A stretch of 64,000 bases of DNA from NCBI GenBank assembly GCA_030427505.1, contig JAUICH010000001.1:310001-374000 (forward strand), read 5' to 3'. Position numbers and translations under genes: made by a program. Of this stretch, positions 34,825 through 44,350 are shown one piece after another. How positions within the stretch are numbered: the stretch's first letter is position 1; each line of letters begins with the position of its first letter. Below the pieces are notes generated by a model, which did no database searches, was not told the DNA's origin, and saw nothing but the letters and a program-made list of their open reading frames with translations. The DNA is from Verrucomicrobiia bacterium (GTDB taxonomy: Bacteria; Verrucomicrobiota; Verrucomicrobiia; Verrucomicrobiales; DEV007).

Positions 34825-36309
34825 TTAACGGCGCCGGAGAACCCAGACCGTGGTTCCCCCGGCCACGGCCAGGAGCGGCAGGACCAGGATGAACAGGATC
34901 TGAACGACGCCGAACTGCGTGCCGGTAATGCTCAGGGTGTAGATGGAAGGTTTACGCGGAGAAATGCCGATCAACTCGGAACGTCCGATCATCCAGTTCA
35001 GCGACGCCATGACGAAGTCGGCATTCGCTTTCCGGGTGTTCCCGGCGGGATCGATCAGATTGGGGTTGCTCACCACCACCATGCGCGAAGTGCGGTTCTT
35101 CCCTTCGCCCCCGGTCCCGCTTTTTTCAATCGATGCCGCCGTGAAGAGGGGAGGCAAATGATCCTGAGCCTCGGAGGCGGACACGGCGTCTTCCTGGTAA
35201 TTGGTCTCACCCCAGAAACGCGGGTCCGTCGCGACCAGCGGGGTGGCGTCTATGTTCCGGGCCTTCATCTCGTCGGTAAACACGGCCAGGGACTGGGTCT
35301 GTCCGGTGAGCAGGGTCTGAATGCCCGCCAATTCTCCAGTGATGGGTGAGGTTTGGAGGAAGACTGCCGGGACGTCGTACGTTTTGCGCGAGGCCACGCC
35401 CGGAATGGTGGCGACGGACAAGATCCGGTCGTCGCGGGGCGCCACCCCGTGTTCCCGGAAAAAGGAGGAAAGGTTCGGCGAGTCCGCGGCGGGATTCAGC
35501 AGGATGAAAAGGCCGCCTTTGCGCTCTTCCCAGTAAGTGCGCAGCATGGCTACTTCGCGCTCGTTCAGGTCGCCATCCGTTCCGGCCAGGACCACGGCAT
35601 CCGCGTCTTGTGGGATTTCCGTGATGTTGCCCAGGCCCAGGGTTTCCAGCCGCGCGTTCTGGGCGGAAGCCAGGGGATTCAATTGTTCGTAGATGCCCCC
35701 CAACTCCTCAGCCTTCCGTTTACCGGTTACAAAGTAGATGCGCTTCTGCTGCTTCTCGGACACTTCCAGAAGCGACGAGGTGAGCACTTCTTCGCCGCGA
35801 AACTCCATGACGCGCCGGAAGCGGTCGTTGCTGCGGGTCACCAGGTCTTCTTCACCGATGATCTTCACCCGGCCGCCCGCCAGCAGGACGATGGCGTTGC
35901 GGGAGAAGGTCAGGTTATGCTGGTTGGCGAGGTCGGTCAGCCGGCCGCGGTCGCGGCTGGGATCGACGAATTCCACCTGGATGTGGTCTCCTCCGTTCCG
36001 GCCGTACTCCGTCAGCAGGCCGCTCAGGTCTCCGTAGATGTCGGAGTTCCGGAGGAAGGCCATCACGATGTGGATGTCAGAGTCCAGGCTGTCCAGGAAG
36101 TTCAGGCTCTGCGTGGAGAGGGTGAACTTCCGGTTCTGTGTCAGGTCCAGCCGGTCGTAGTGCCGGCAGCCCAGGTAGTTCACCTGGAAAAAGATGATGA
36201 ATACCAGCAGGATCTGAAGCGCCACGTGGGCGGCAATAGTCAGGCGGCGCACCTGGTAGGGGTGGCTTTCTGAGATCCGGTTCAGTTTCCAAAAGGAAGG
36301 CAATCGCAT
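34825..36309 (-). CDS. GldG-like ABC transporter auxiliary protein
   Basis: A 494-residue protein of the GldG/ABC-type uncharacterised transport family. Membrane segments lie near both ends (about 25-48, TIAAHVALQILLVFIIFFQVNYL, and about 465-487, VVQILFILVLPLLAVAGGTTVWVL). Between them is an extracytoplasmic domain with KFTLSTQSLNFLDSLDSDIHIVMAFLRNSDIYGDLSGLLTEYG-type start and DADAVVLAGTDGDLNE. GldG acts with GldF and GldA in an ABC exporter needed for gliding in Bacteroidetes; in other phyla the role is unclear. 13 bp downstream of the permease gene and 21 bp upstream of the DUF4340 gene. Confidence 0.88.
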   Translation of the reverse strand: MRLPSFWKLNRISESHPYQVRRLTIAAHVALQILLVFIIFFQVNYLGCRHYDRLDLTQNRKFTLSTQSLNFLDSLDSDIHIVMAFLRNSDIYGDLSGLLTEYGRNGGDHIQVEFVDPSRDRGRLTDLANQHNLTFSRNAIVLLAGGRVKIIGEEDLVTRSNDRFRRVMEFRGEEVLTSSLLEVSEKQQKRIYFVTGKRKAEELGGIYEQLNPLASAQNARLETLGLGNITEIPQDADAVVLAGTDGDLNEREVAMLRTYWEERKGGLFILLNPAADSPNLSSFFREHGVAPRDDRILSVATIPGVASRKTYDVPAVFLQTSPITGELAGIQTLLTGQTQSLAVFTDEMKARNIDATPLVATDPRFWGETNYQEDAVSASEAQDHLPPLFTAASIEKSGTGGEGKNRTSRMVVVSNPNLIDPAGNTRKANADFVMASLNWMIGRSELIGISPRKPSIYTLSITGTQFGVVQILFILVLPLLAVAGGTTVWVLRRR

Positions 36310-36322
36310 GGGGTTCGGGTGG

Positions 36323-37078
36323 TCAGACTTTCCACTTGCGATGTTCCAGGACGTGATGCGTCAGCACCAGGATCACGGCGGAAAAACTGACGTAGTAAAC
36401 AATCGGCCGGGAATCGATGAGGCCGTCACTGTAGGCCCGCATGTGTTCCACCGTGGAGAAGTAGCTCAGTTTCTCGGCCAGCAGGGAAGACGTTCCCGCG
36501 CCGAAGTACTGGAGGAAGCCCAGGAAGTAATGAATCAGGACTCCCACGAAGGCCAGCATGGCGGCGATCAACTGGTTTGACGTTAGCGACGAGGCAAAGC
36601 AGCCGATGGCGGTATTGAACATGCCGATCAGGACGAGGGCCAGCGTGGTGCCCAGCAGCGAGCCCGGAGTGAAGGCGGCGGTTTCTCCCGTGATGGCTTG
36701 GAAGAGCAGAAAGTAAAGAATGACCGGCGCCAGCACGATCAGGTAGAGCGTCAGCGTGGCGAAGTACTTTCCCAGCACGACCTGAGAGGTGCGGACGGGG
36801 GCGGTAAAGAGCGTCTCCAAGGTGCCCAGTTTCCGCTCTTCGGCAAAGAGCCGCATGGTCAGGAGCGGGAAGAGGAAAAAGTAGCCCATCCAGAACCAGC
36901 CCGGCTCGAACATCAGGTAGAGCAGGCTGTGCTGACTGGCCTGCACCCGTAAGGCTTCCACGAACCGCGCCAGGAACCAGCCGTTCATGAACATGAAGAG
37001 GGCCATTACCACATAGGCCAACGGGGACAAAAAGAAGGCGCGCAGCTCTTTGAGGAACAGTATGAAAAACGGTCGCAT
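36323..37078 (-). CDS. ABC-2 type permease (GldF-like)
   Basis: A 251-residue membrane protein with six hydrophobic segments, including FFLSPLAYVVMALFMFMNGWFLARFV, LTLYLIVLAPVILYFLLFQAI and a final IVYYVSFSAVILVLTHHVLEHR. MRLFAEERKLGTLETLFTAPVRTSQVVLGKYFATL is the conserved ABC-2/GldF cytoplasmic segment. It forms the membrane channel of the exporter together with the ATPase encoded 17 bp upstream. The gene sits within the tight four-gene minus-strand operon. Transported substrate unknown. Confidence 0.9.
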   Translation of the reverse strand: MRPFFILFLKELRAFFLSPLAYVVMALFMFMNGWFLARFVEALRVQASQHSLLYLMFEPGWFWMGYFFLFPLLTMRLFAEERKLGTLETLFTAPVRTSQVVLGKYFATLTLYLIVLAPVILYFLLFQAITGETAAFTPGSLLGTTLALVLIGMFNTAIGCFASSLTSNQLIAAMLAFVGVLIHYFLGFLQYFGAGTSSLLAEKLSYFSTVEHMRAYSDGLIDSRPIVYYVSFSAVILVLTHHVLEHRKWKV

Positions 37079-37095
37079 TCCAGAGGGTGGGGGGC

Positions 37096-38037
37096 TCAGT
37101 CAGCGGTAGGGGTTTGGGTCAGGTTGACGAAGGCGTCTTCCAGAGAAGCGGCTTTCCGGTACAACTCGCGGAGTGGCCACTTCCGCCTCAGCACCAGGGC
37201 ATGAATGTCTTCGCGGACGTCCGTGTTGGATTCGGTGGTGACTTCCAAAGTGTACCAGTCTTGCCGGGTTTCCAGAAGCACGGCATCTTTCACTCCGGGC
37301 AGACGCTTCAGCGCGTCGCGGGCCTTGTCCGGAGGGGCCTGAAGCTCCACCCGCACATTGCCGGAGGCGCGGAGGCGGCGTACCAGGTTCTGGGGCGTGT
37401 CGGAAGCTTTGATGTGACCGCCGTCGATGATGATGACCCGTCCGCAGGTCATCTCCACCTCTGGCAGGATGTGGGTGGAAATAAGGATGGTGTGCTTCTC
37501 GCCCAACTGCGTGATCAGGTCGCGCACCTGGCGGATCTGGTTTGGGTCCAGGCCGCTGGTCGGTTCGTCCAGGATGAGCAGGTCGGGCTTGTTGATCAGC
37601 GCGTCCGCCAGCCCGACCCGTTGGCGGAAGCCTTTGGAAAGAGTGCCGATCATGGACCGCCCGACTTCCTTCAGGCCACAGACGTCCATGACCTCTTCGG
37701 AGTTCCGCTTCACGTCCTGTCCGCGCAAGCCTTTCAAGCGGGCCCGGAACAGGATGTATTCGCTCACCCTCATGTCGGTGTAGAGCGGCACGCTTTCCGG
37801 CATGTAGCCCACTCGCCGCCGGACCTCGATGGACTCGCGGAAGATGTCATGCCCCGCGACTTTGGCGGAACCGGAGGTGGCGGAGAGGTAGCAGGTCAGG
37901 ATGCGCAGCGTCGTGCTTTTCCCCGCGCCATTGGGTCCGAGAAATCCCACGATCTCTCCTTTGCCCACCTCGAACGAAATCTGATCGATCGCGGTACGTC
38001 CCGGGTAACGTTTGGTGAGTTTGTTGACTTCTATCAT
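37096..38037 (-). CDS. ABC transporter ATP-binding protein (GldA-like)
   Basis: A 313-residue nucleotide-binding protein starting MIEVNKLTKRYPGRTAIDQ. Walker A GPNGAGKSTT, signature LSKGFRQRVGLADAL, Walker B LLILDEPTSGLDP and the H-loop ISTHILPEVE are all present. A C-terminal extension of about 90 residues is typical of GldA-type exporters. First gene of the ABC operon, divergent from sucA across 235 bp. A longer in-frame ATG at 38073 adds a non-conserved GRRHPAR stretch and was not preferred. Confidence 0.93.
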   Translation of the reverse strand: MIEVNKLTKRYPGRTAIDQISFEVGKGEIVGFLGPNGAGKSTTLRILTCYLSATSGSAKVAGHDIFRESIEVRRRVGYMPESVPLYTDMRVSEYILFRARLKGLRGQDVKRNSEEVMDVCGLKEVGRSMIGTLSKGFRQRVGLADALINKPDLLILDEPTSGLDPNQIRQVRDLITQLGEKHTILISTHILPEVEMTCGRVIIIDGGHIKASDTPQNLVRRLRASGNVRVELQAPPDKARDALKRLPGVKDAVLLETRQDWYTLEVTTESNTDVREDIHALVLRRKWPLRELYRKAASLEDAFVNLTQTPTAD

Positions 38038-38272
38038 GCGGGCTGGGTGGCGGCGGCCGCCCCTGCGGACCAAGGCAGGGCAAGGTTATGAGGATAATGA
38101 AGCCACGATGAAAGGCAAATGTTGCACCGTTTGCGGGAACCGGCCCCGAGCCGGGCTATTCAGGGGTTTCTTCGCAAAGAGTTTATAAATTAATGCTCGA
38201 TTTGAGCGGGAGTCGAAGAATAGTGAAAGGGTTTAGGCTGCCCATTCGCGATCCGCAACGCCACCCATCCAA

Positions 38273-41038
38273 ATGAGTTCGTCCGTCTCCGCCCGACTGA
38301 ATGCAGATCTTCTAGACGAGAAGTATGCGCAATGGAAAGAGGACAAAAAGTCCGTGGAACCCACCTGGTCCGCTTTCTTCGAAGGGTTCGAACTGGGGAT
38401 GACTCAGCCCAAGCCGAAAAAGTCCGGGGCCGCCGTGGCCGAAACCGGCGGGCTTCCCATGGCCGTTCGCGCCCGGGTGGTGAGCGCGGTTTATGCCTTC
38501 CGGACCCTGGGTCACACCGCCGCCTGGACGGATCCGCTCAGCACCGAAGCGCCAGAGCAGCCGAAGCTGCGGCTCAAAGAGTTAGGCTTCAAAAAGGAAC
38601 ATCTGGACGAAGAGGTCTCCACGTCCTTTTTCGAAAATGGCCGCAGCATGAAGTTGCGGGAAATGCTGGACCTGCTGCGCAAGATCTACTGCGGGCGCAT
38701 CGGGTTCGAGTTCATGCACATCCACAACACGGAGCCGCGGAACTGGTTGCTGGACCGCATCGAAAACCGGCCGCGTACCGTGGAGCGTTCCACCGCCACG
38801 AAGCGGAACGTGTTCACCTGGCTGTCCCATGCCGAGCTGTTCGAACGCTTCCTGCACCGGAAGTACGTGGGCCAGAAACGCTTCTCCCTGGAGGGGGGCG
38901 AGTCTCTTCTCGTGGCCTTGAACGCTATCCTGGAACGCTGTCCCGAAAGCGAAGTGAAGGAGATCGTCATGGGCATGGCGCACCGCGGCCGTTTGAACGT
39001 GCTGGCGAATTTCCTGCACAAGCCGCTCCAGGTCCTGCTCTACGAATTTTCGGAAAACTACGTGCCCAACATGGTGGCTGGTGATGGGGACGTGAAATAC
39101 CACCTGGGTTTCGAAACCACCCGCCAAACCCTGGGTGGTGAAGAGGTGAAAGTCTTCCTGGCCGCCAATCCCAGCCACCTGGAAGCCGTCAATCCCGTGG
39201 TGGAAGGTAAGGCCCGTTCCCGGCAGCGCCTGCTGGGTGAAAATCTGGACCAAGGCGTGGTGCGGAAACCCGTGCTGCCCATCCTGATTCATGGAGACGC
39301 GGCCTTTGCCGGTCAGGGCAGCGTGGCGGAAGTGCTGAACCTTTCCCAGCTTCCAGGTTACCGCACCGGCGGCACCATCCACATCGTGGTGAACAACCAG
39401 ATCGGTTTCACCACCATGCCGGCGGACGCGCGTTCCTCCAACTACTGCACGGACGTGGCGAAGATGATCGAGGCGCCGGTCATCCATGTGAACGGGGACG
39501 AACCGCTGGAGGTGCTCTACGCCGCCCAGTTGGCCCTCGATTACCGCAATCTGTTCAAGCGCGACGTCGTCATCGACATTGTCTGCTATCGCCGCCACGG
39601 GCACAACGAGGGGGATGAACCCGCCTTCACTCAGCCCCAGGAATATCGCGAGATTCGCAGCCACGCCTCCACCGCCGAGCTGTACCGCAAGGAACTCCTC
39701 GAAACCAACGGCTTGCCGGAGGAGGAGATCGAGAAGATCGAGAACGAATACACCGACCGGCTGGACCGGGAACTGGAAGAACTGCGGTCCCTGGAGCAAC
39801 AGGGCGCGGGCCATGCCTTCATGGGCGCCAAGTCGGAGATCCAGCCCACCTACTCTCACGATCCCGTGATGACGGGCATCCCGGTGGAGCGGCTACGGGA
39901 ACTCGGTCAGAAAATCGCCAGTATTCCGGAGGATTTCAAAGCGAACGAAAAGATCCTGAAACGCTTTCTGGAGCCGCGCCGGAGGGCGGTGGAAAAAGGC
40001 GGCCCCTACAACTGGGCCTTCGCGGAGTCCCTGGCCTTTGGGACGCTGTTGACTGAGGGTAAGTCGGTTCGTCTTTCCGGACAGGACGTGCGCCGCGGCA
40101 CCTTCAGCCAGCGTCATGTGGTGGTGTACGACAGCCGCACCCGCGAGCGCTACATTCCCTTGAGAAATCTGGCGGAAGACCAGGCCACCTTCTGGGTTTA
40201 TAACAGCCTCCTCTCAGAGTTTGCCGTGCTCGGCTTCGAATACGGTTACTCCCTGGTCGCCAATGACATGCTCATCATGTGGGAAGCCCAGTTTGGAGAC
40301 TTCGCCAATGGCGCCCAGGTTATTGTGGACCAGTTCATCGCTTCCGCCGAGTCCAAATGGCAGCAGCCCAGCCACCTGGTCATGCTGCTTCCCCATGGTT
40401 ATGAGGGCCAGGGGCCGGAACACTCCAGCGCCCGCATGGAGCGGTTTCTTCAGCTTTGCGCGGACTCCAACATGCAGGTGTGCAACCTCACCAAGCCCGC
40501 GCAGTATTTCCACCTGCTGCGCCGCCAGATGATGCGCCCCTTCCGGAAGCCGCTCGTCCTCATGACGCCGAAGAGCCTCCTCAACCATCCGGGCTGCGTT
40601 TCCTTTGAGAACGATTTCGCGGAAGGCACGAGTTTCCAGGAGATCATCGATGACGACCAGTTCCAGGATAATCCGCAGCGGGTCAACCGGCTGATTTTCT
40701 GCTCCGGGAAGGTTTACTACGACCTGCTGGAGTTCCGGAAGGAGAACGACATCAGGAACGCCGCCATCATCCGGGTCGAGCAGCTCTACCCCTTCCACGA
40801 TGCCCGCATCGACGAGATTGTGAGCCGCTACCCCAACGCGAACACCAAGTGGGTCTGGTGTCAGGAGGAACCCCTGAACATGGGCGGTTGGACCTTCATT
40901 GGGCCCCGGCTCCAGAAACAGACCCTGGGCCGCGTCCGCTACGCGGGCCGGGACCGGGCCGCCAGCACCGCCGCCGGCGCCAAGGCCATTCACGTCCGGG
41001 AGCAGAAAATGCTGGTGGAAATGGCGTTCTCCGTTTGA
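38273..41038 (+). CDS. sucA: 2-oxoglutarate dehydrogenase E1 component
   Basis: A 921-residue thiamine-diphosphate decarboxylase of the oxoglutarate dehydrogenase complex. The N-terminal segment LNADLLDEKYAQWKEDKKSVEPTWSAFFEGFELG is the E2-binding helix. The catalytic region includes MGMAHRGRLNVLANFLHKPL and the ThDP block HGDAAFAGQGSVAEVLNLSQL followed by NNQIGFTT. Further conserved parts are RRHGHNEGDEPAFTQP and LPHGYEGQGPEHSSARMERFLQLC. It converts 2-oxoglutarate, the end product of the aldonate cluster at 54243-59963, towards succinyl-CoA. sucB follows 69 bp downstream; the E3 gene (lpd) is not in the window. Confidence 0.97.
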   Translation: MSSSVSARLNADLLDEKYAQWKEDKKSVEPTWSAFFEGFELGMTQPKPKKSGAAVAETGGLPMAVRARVVSAVYAFRTLGHTAAWTDPLSTEAPEQPKLRLKELGFKKEHLDEEVSTSFFENGRSMKLREMLDLLRKIYCGRIGFEFMHIHNTEPRNWLLDRIENRPRTVERSTATKRNVFTWLSHAELFERFLHRKYVGQKRFSLEGGESLLVALNAILERCPESEVKEIVMGMAHRGRLNVLANFLHKPLQVLLYEFSENYVPNMVAGDGDVKYHLGFETTRQTLGGEEVKVFLAANPSHLEAVNPVVEGKARSRQRLLGENLDQGVVRKPVLPILIHGDAAFAGQGSVAEVLNLSQLPGYRTGGTIHIVVNNQIGFTTMPADARSSNYCTDVAKMIEAPVIHVNGDEPLEVLYAAQLALDYRNLFKRDVVIDIVCYRRHGHNEGDEPAFTQPQEYREIRSHASTAELYRKELLETNGLPEEEIEKIENEYTDRLDRELEELRSLEQQGAGHAFMGAKSEIQPTYSHDPVMTGIPVERLRELGQKIASIPEDFKANEKILKRFLEPRRRAVEKGGPYNWAFAESLAFGTLLTEGKSVRLSGQDVRRGTFSQRHVVVYDSRTRERYIPLRNLAEDQATFWVYNSLLSEFAVLGFEYGYSLVANDMLIMWEAQFGDFANGAQVIVDQFIASAESKWQQPSHLVMLLPHGYEGQGPEHSSARMERFLQLCADSNMQVCNLTKPAQYFHLLRRQMMRPFRKPLVLMTPKSLLNHPGCVSFENDFAEGTSFQEIIDDDQFQDNPQRVNRLIFCSGKVYYDLLEFRKENDIRNAAIIRVEQLYPFHDARIDEIVSRYPNANTKWVWCQEEPLNMGGWTFIGPRLQKQTLGRVRYAGRDRAASTAAGAKAIHVREQKMLVEMAFSV

Positions 41039-41107
41039 AGTCTTTCCGCCGCGTTCGAATAGTCGAAAGGTACATTTTCGTTTTCCCGCCCACGCTCCCA
41101 CCTATCC

Positions 41108-42370
41108 ATGGCCCACGAAGTTAAGATCCCGACCGTAGGAGAATCCATCACCAGCGCCTCCATCGGCGAGTGGCACAAGAAAGATGGGGAGGCCGTCAAA
41201 GCCGGCGACGTCATTCTGACGATTGAGACCGATAAGATTTCGACCGAGATCGAAGCTGGCGCCGATGGCGTGCTGCATCACCAAGCCGCCGAAGGCGACG
41301 AGGTGGATATCGGCGCCGTGGTGGCGACTATCGACGAAAGTGGCGCCCCGGCCTCCGGCGGCGGTGATAGCGAAGCCAAGGACGAGCCGAAGGCGGAAGA
41401 CAAACCGGAAGCCGAGGCTGGTGACGATGACGAAGCCAAGAAGTCCGCGCCTGTTTCCCCCTCCGTCCGCAAGATCGCGGAAGAAATGAATGTGGACCTT
41501 TCCAGCGTGGAAGGTTCTGGCAAGGAAGGCGCCATTACGAAAGCCGACATCGAGTCAGTGGCGAAACAACAGGAAGACAGCGGCGCCGAAGCCAAGGCGG
41601 AGAAAGAAGAGCCCAGCCTGAGCGTGGTGCCCGCCCCGGCGGAGAAAGAAAAGCCCAAGGTGGATGACTCGGGCCGGGTCACCCGGAAGAAGCTTTCCCC
41701 TCTGCGGAAAAAGATCGCCACGCACCTGGTCAATGCCCAGAACGACGCGGCTCATCTCACCACCTTTAACGAGTGTGACATGGGCGAGGTCATGTCGCTG
41801 CGGAAACAGATTCAGGACAGCTTTGTCCAGAAACATGGCGTGAAGCTGGGCTTCATGTCCTTCTTCATCAAAGCAGTGGTGGATGGCCTGAAAGCGGTTC
41901 CCCAAATCAATGCCCGGCTGGAGGGAGACGAACTGGTCACCAACCACTTCTACGATATTGGCGTGGCCGTCGGAACGGAGAAAGGGCTGATCGTCCCGGT
42001 CATTCGCGACTGCGACAAGAAGAGCTTCGCCGAGATCGAAAAGGACATCATCGACTACGCCACCAAGGCCCGCGAAGGGAAGATTCAGTTCGAAGACCTT
42101 CAGGGTGGCGTGTTCACCATTTCCAATGGCGGCATCTACGGCTCCCTGCTCAGCACGCCCATCCTGAACCCGCCCCAATCCGGCATCCTGGGAATGCATT
42201 CCATTCAGCAGCGGCCCATGGCGGTGAATGGCCAGGTGGTCATCCGGCCCATGATGTATCTCGCGCTGAGCTACGATCACCGCATTGTGGATGGCAAAGA
42301 AGCCGTGACCTTCCTGGTGCGGGTGAAAGACTGCATCGAGCAGCCGACCCGGCTTTTGGTGGGTGCCTGA
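41108..42370 (+). CDS. sucB: Dihydrolipoamide succinyltransferase (E2 of 2-oxoglutarate dehydrogenase)
   Basis: A 420-residue protein with the N-terminal lipoyl domain (lipoyl Lys K43 in ETDKISTEI), an Ala/Glu/Lys-rich linker, a peripheral-subunit binding domain ([33 protein letters not shown]), a second linker and the catalytic acyltransferase domain ending in [15 protein letters not shown] (active-site H391 and D395). It accepts succinyl from SucA and transfers it to CoA. Lipoylation would need the lipoate ligase-like protein or other lip genes. Cotranscribed with sucA by orientation and spacing. Confidence 0.97.
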   Translation: MAHEVKIPTVGESITSASIGEWHKKDGEAVKAGDVILTIETDKISTEIEAGADGVLHHQAAEGDEVDIGAVVATIDESGAPASGGGDSEAKDEPKAEDKPEAEAGDDDEAKKSAPVSPSVRKIAEEMNVDLSSVEGSGKEGAITKADIESVAKQQEDSGAEAKAEKEEPSLSVVPAPAEKEKPKVDDSGRVTRKKLSPLRKKIATHLVNAQNDAAHLTTFNECDMGEVMSLRKQIQDSFVQKHGVKLGFMSFFIKAVVDGLKAVPQINARLEGDELVTNHFYDIGVAVGTEKGLIVPVIRDCDKKSFAEIEKDIIDYATKAREGKIQFEDLQGGVFTISNGGIYGSLLSTPILNPPQSGILGMHSIQQRPMAVNGQVVIRPMMYLALSYDHRIVDGKEAVTFLVRVKDCIEQPTRLLVGA

Positions 42371-42448
42371 ACCATTGGGGGTCGTTGCCGCTGGCTGTCA
42401 CTCGAATCCTCTTGCGGCCCTCAGGGGCGTGACCGACAGATTCGCCCT

Positions 42449-43381
42449 ATGAACTGGCTTTGGGTTTTTCTGAAGGGTGTGGCCATGGGGGCGGCCAACG
42501 TGATCCCCGGCGTCTCGGGCGGGTCGATCGCCTTCATTACCGGCATCTACGAACGCCTCATCAATGCCCTCAAGAACCTGAACCTCAAGGCCCTGAAGCT
42601 GCTTCTGGCGCGGGACTTCGGCGGTTTCGCCCGGCACATCGATCTCTTTTTCCTGATGACCCTGGGGGTGGGCGTGGTGGCCGGACTGGTCGGCCTGTCC
42701 AAGATCCTCGGGTTCATGTTCGAGAAGAATGCCGTGCTGGTTTGGGCCTTCTTCTTCGGACTGATCCTGGCCTCGATTTACTTCGTGGGAAAGACCGTGG
42801 GTCGCTGGGGTTTGGGAGCCGTGTTTGCCCTGGTAGTGGGAGTGGCCGTGGCGGCGGGCGTGGCCTTTCTCACCCCGGCTTCCGAAAACGCCAGTCCGCT
42901 CTATCTCGTTCTTTGTGGTGTCATCGCCATGGCCAGCATGATTATTCCGGGCATTTCCGGTTCTTTCGTCCTGCTTCTCTTGGGCAACTACAAGCTGATC
43001 ATGATCGACAGTGTCGGCAAACTGCCCACGATTGAGTGGCACATTTTCATTCCCGTGGGCATTGGAGCCGTAATTGGGTTGCTGACGCTGGCGCACGTCC
43101 TGGCGTGGATTTTCAAGAAGTACCATGATCTGGCCGTGTCGCTCATGACTGGGTTCGTGGCGGGTTCTCTGGTGGTCATTTGGCCCTGGAAGACGGAAAT
43201 CCAGGAATCCTTTACCCTGGCGGACGGAACGGAGAAGGTGAAAACTGTTGCCTACGACTGGCATTTTCCAGCGGCCAACGGGGAAACTCTGCTGGCGGTG
43301 GGAGTCATGGTGGCAGGCATTCTGCTCGTGTGGTTAATTGAAGTGATGGCCCGTAAGTTTGAATCTGCGAAAAGCGTCTGA
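42449..43381 (+). CDS. DUF368-family membrane protein
   Basis: A 310-residue polytopic membrane protein of the DUF368 family, recognised by the N-terminal block FLKGVAMGAANVIPGVSGGSIAFITGIYERLINAL and the repeat-related MIIPGISGSFVLLLLGNY about two thirds along. About eight hydrophobic segments are seen. In other bacteria and archaea, DUF368 members have been proposed to move polyprenyl phosphate lipids across the membrane; I treat that as family knowledge, not proved here. 78 bp downstream of sucB and 112 bp upstream of the DUF502 gene. Confidence 0.9.
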   Translation: MNWLWVFLKGVAMGAANVIPGVSGGSIAFITGIYERLINALKNLNLKALKLLLARDFGGFARHIDLFFLMTLGVGVVAGLVGLSKILGFMFEKNAVLVWAFFFGLILASIYFVGKTVGRWGLGAVFALVVGVAVAAGVAFLTPASENASPLYLVLCGVIAMASMIIPGISGSFVLLLLGNYKLIMIDSVGKLPTIEWHIFIPVGIGAVIGLLTLAHVLAWIFKKYHDLAVSLMTGFVAGSLVVIWPWKTEIQESFTLADGTEKVKTVAYDWHFPAANGETLLAVGVMVAGILLVWLIEVMARKFESAKSV

Positions 43382-43493
43382 CTCGACCGGGTGCTCCGCA
43401 CCGCTTGCTCCTCCCCCAAGTAGCGGTCCAAACCAAATTTGGGACGGCTGACGGTGTGCGAATCGCTGTCTAAAACCCGTTTCAAATTTTCCC

Positions 43494-44342
43494 ATGTCCG
43501 CGCAAGACTCATCCGCCACACGTTCCACCAAGAAAGGGGGGAACGGCCATCGATGGTCGCTCCTCGCCGCGTTGCGGAATCGCTTTCTGGCGGGACTTGC
43601 CGTGGCCATTCCGTTGATCGTTTCCATCTGGATCCTGATCCTCACCTACCAGTTCATCCTCACGGTGGGGAAGCCGGTTATCGCGTTTGTCTTTCACCTC
43701 ATCGAACTCGAACCGCCGGACTGGGTCATCAATCTCTTCGGCATTGTCGCGCCCATTGTGCTGCTGGTGGCTCTCGGATTCATGGCCACCAACGTGATTG
43801 GCAAGCGCATCATTGCGGTGGTGGACCGGGTGTTGAGCCGCTTCCCCATGGTGTCTTTCATCTACACGGGGCTGAAGCAGGTGATCGATTCCTTCAAAGG
43901 CTTCGGCGCGGGGCGAAGCTTTAAGCGCGTCGTTTACGTCGAGTATCCGGCGCCCGGTTGCCGGCTGATTGCTTTCGTTACCGGCCAGTATTTCGATCAC
44001 CAGTTGAATACCTCGGTCACCAGCGTCTTTATTCCCACGTCGCCCAACCCCATGACCGGCTTCGTCGTGGTGGTGGACAGCGACAAGCTGATGGACGCCG
44101 CGCTGACCATCGAGGAAGCCACCAAGGTCATCCTCTCCGCCGGTCTCGTTTCGCCGGAAGATTCCCACATGCCGCACCGGGAACTGGTGGCTTCGCTGGC
44201 CAAGAACCCGGGCTCTCTAAATTCACCGGGCGCTTCGCCCAAGAAGCGGAAGGCCGCTCAGGCTTCCGGTGGGAAGAAGGAAGACAACACCGGCCCGGAA
44301 GAGAAAAAGAAAACTTCACCCGAGTGGGCGGACACGCTTTGA
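43494..44342 (+). CDS. DUF502-family membrane protein
   Basis: A 282-residue protein with two long membrane segments (LAGLAVAIPLIVSIWILILTYQF and IVAPIVLLVALGFMATNVIG) and the DUF502 signature RFPMVSFIYTGLKQVIDSFKGFG followed by FKRVVYVEYPAPGCRLIAFVTG. The C-terminal 60 residues are rich in Ser, Lys and Pro and are likely disordered. Function unknown. It ends 8 bp before the ABC transporter substrate-binding protein gene. Confidence 0.9.
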   Translation: MSAQDSSATRSTKKGGNGHRWSLLAALRNRFLAGLAVAIPLIVSIWILILTYQFILTVGKPVIAFVFHLIELEPPDWVINLFGIVAPIVLLVALGFMATNVIGKRIIAVVDRVLSRFPMVSFIYTGLKQVIDSFKGFGAGRSFKRVVYVEYPAPGCRLIAFVTGQYFDHQLNTSVTSVFIPTSPNPMTGFVVVVDSDKLMDAALTIEEATKVILSAGLVSPEDSHMPHRELVASLAKNPGSLNSPGASPKKRKAAQASGGKKEDNTGPEEKKKTSPEWADTL

Positions 44343-44350
44343 TCACGCGC

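Noticed and set aside
38582-39859. 425-aa minus-strand frame inside sucA
   Set aside because: Antisense shadow of a clearly conserved gene.
43958-44350. Extended N-terminus of the amino-acid-binding protein
   Set aside because: It overlaps the DUF502 gene and is Arg/Gly/His-rich; the lipobox N-terminus starts at 44351.
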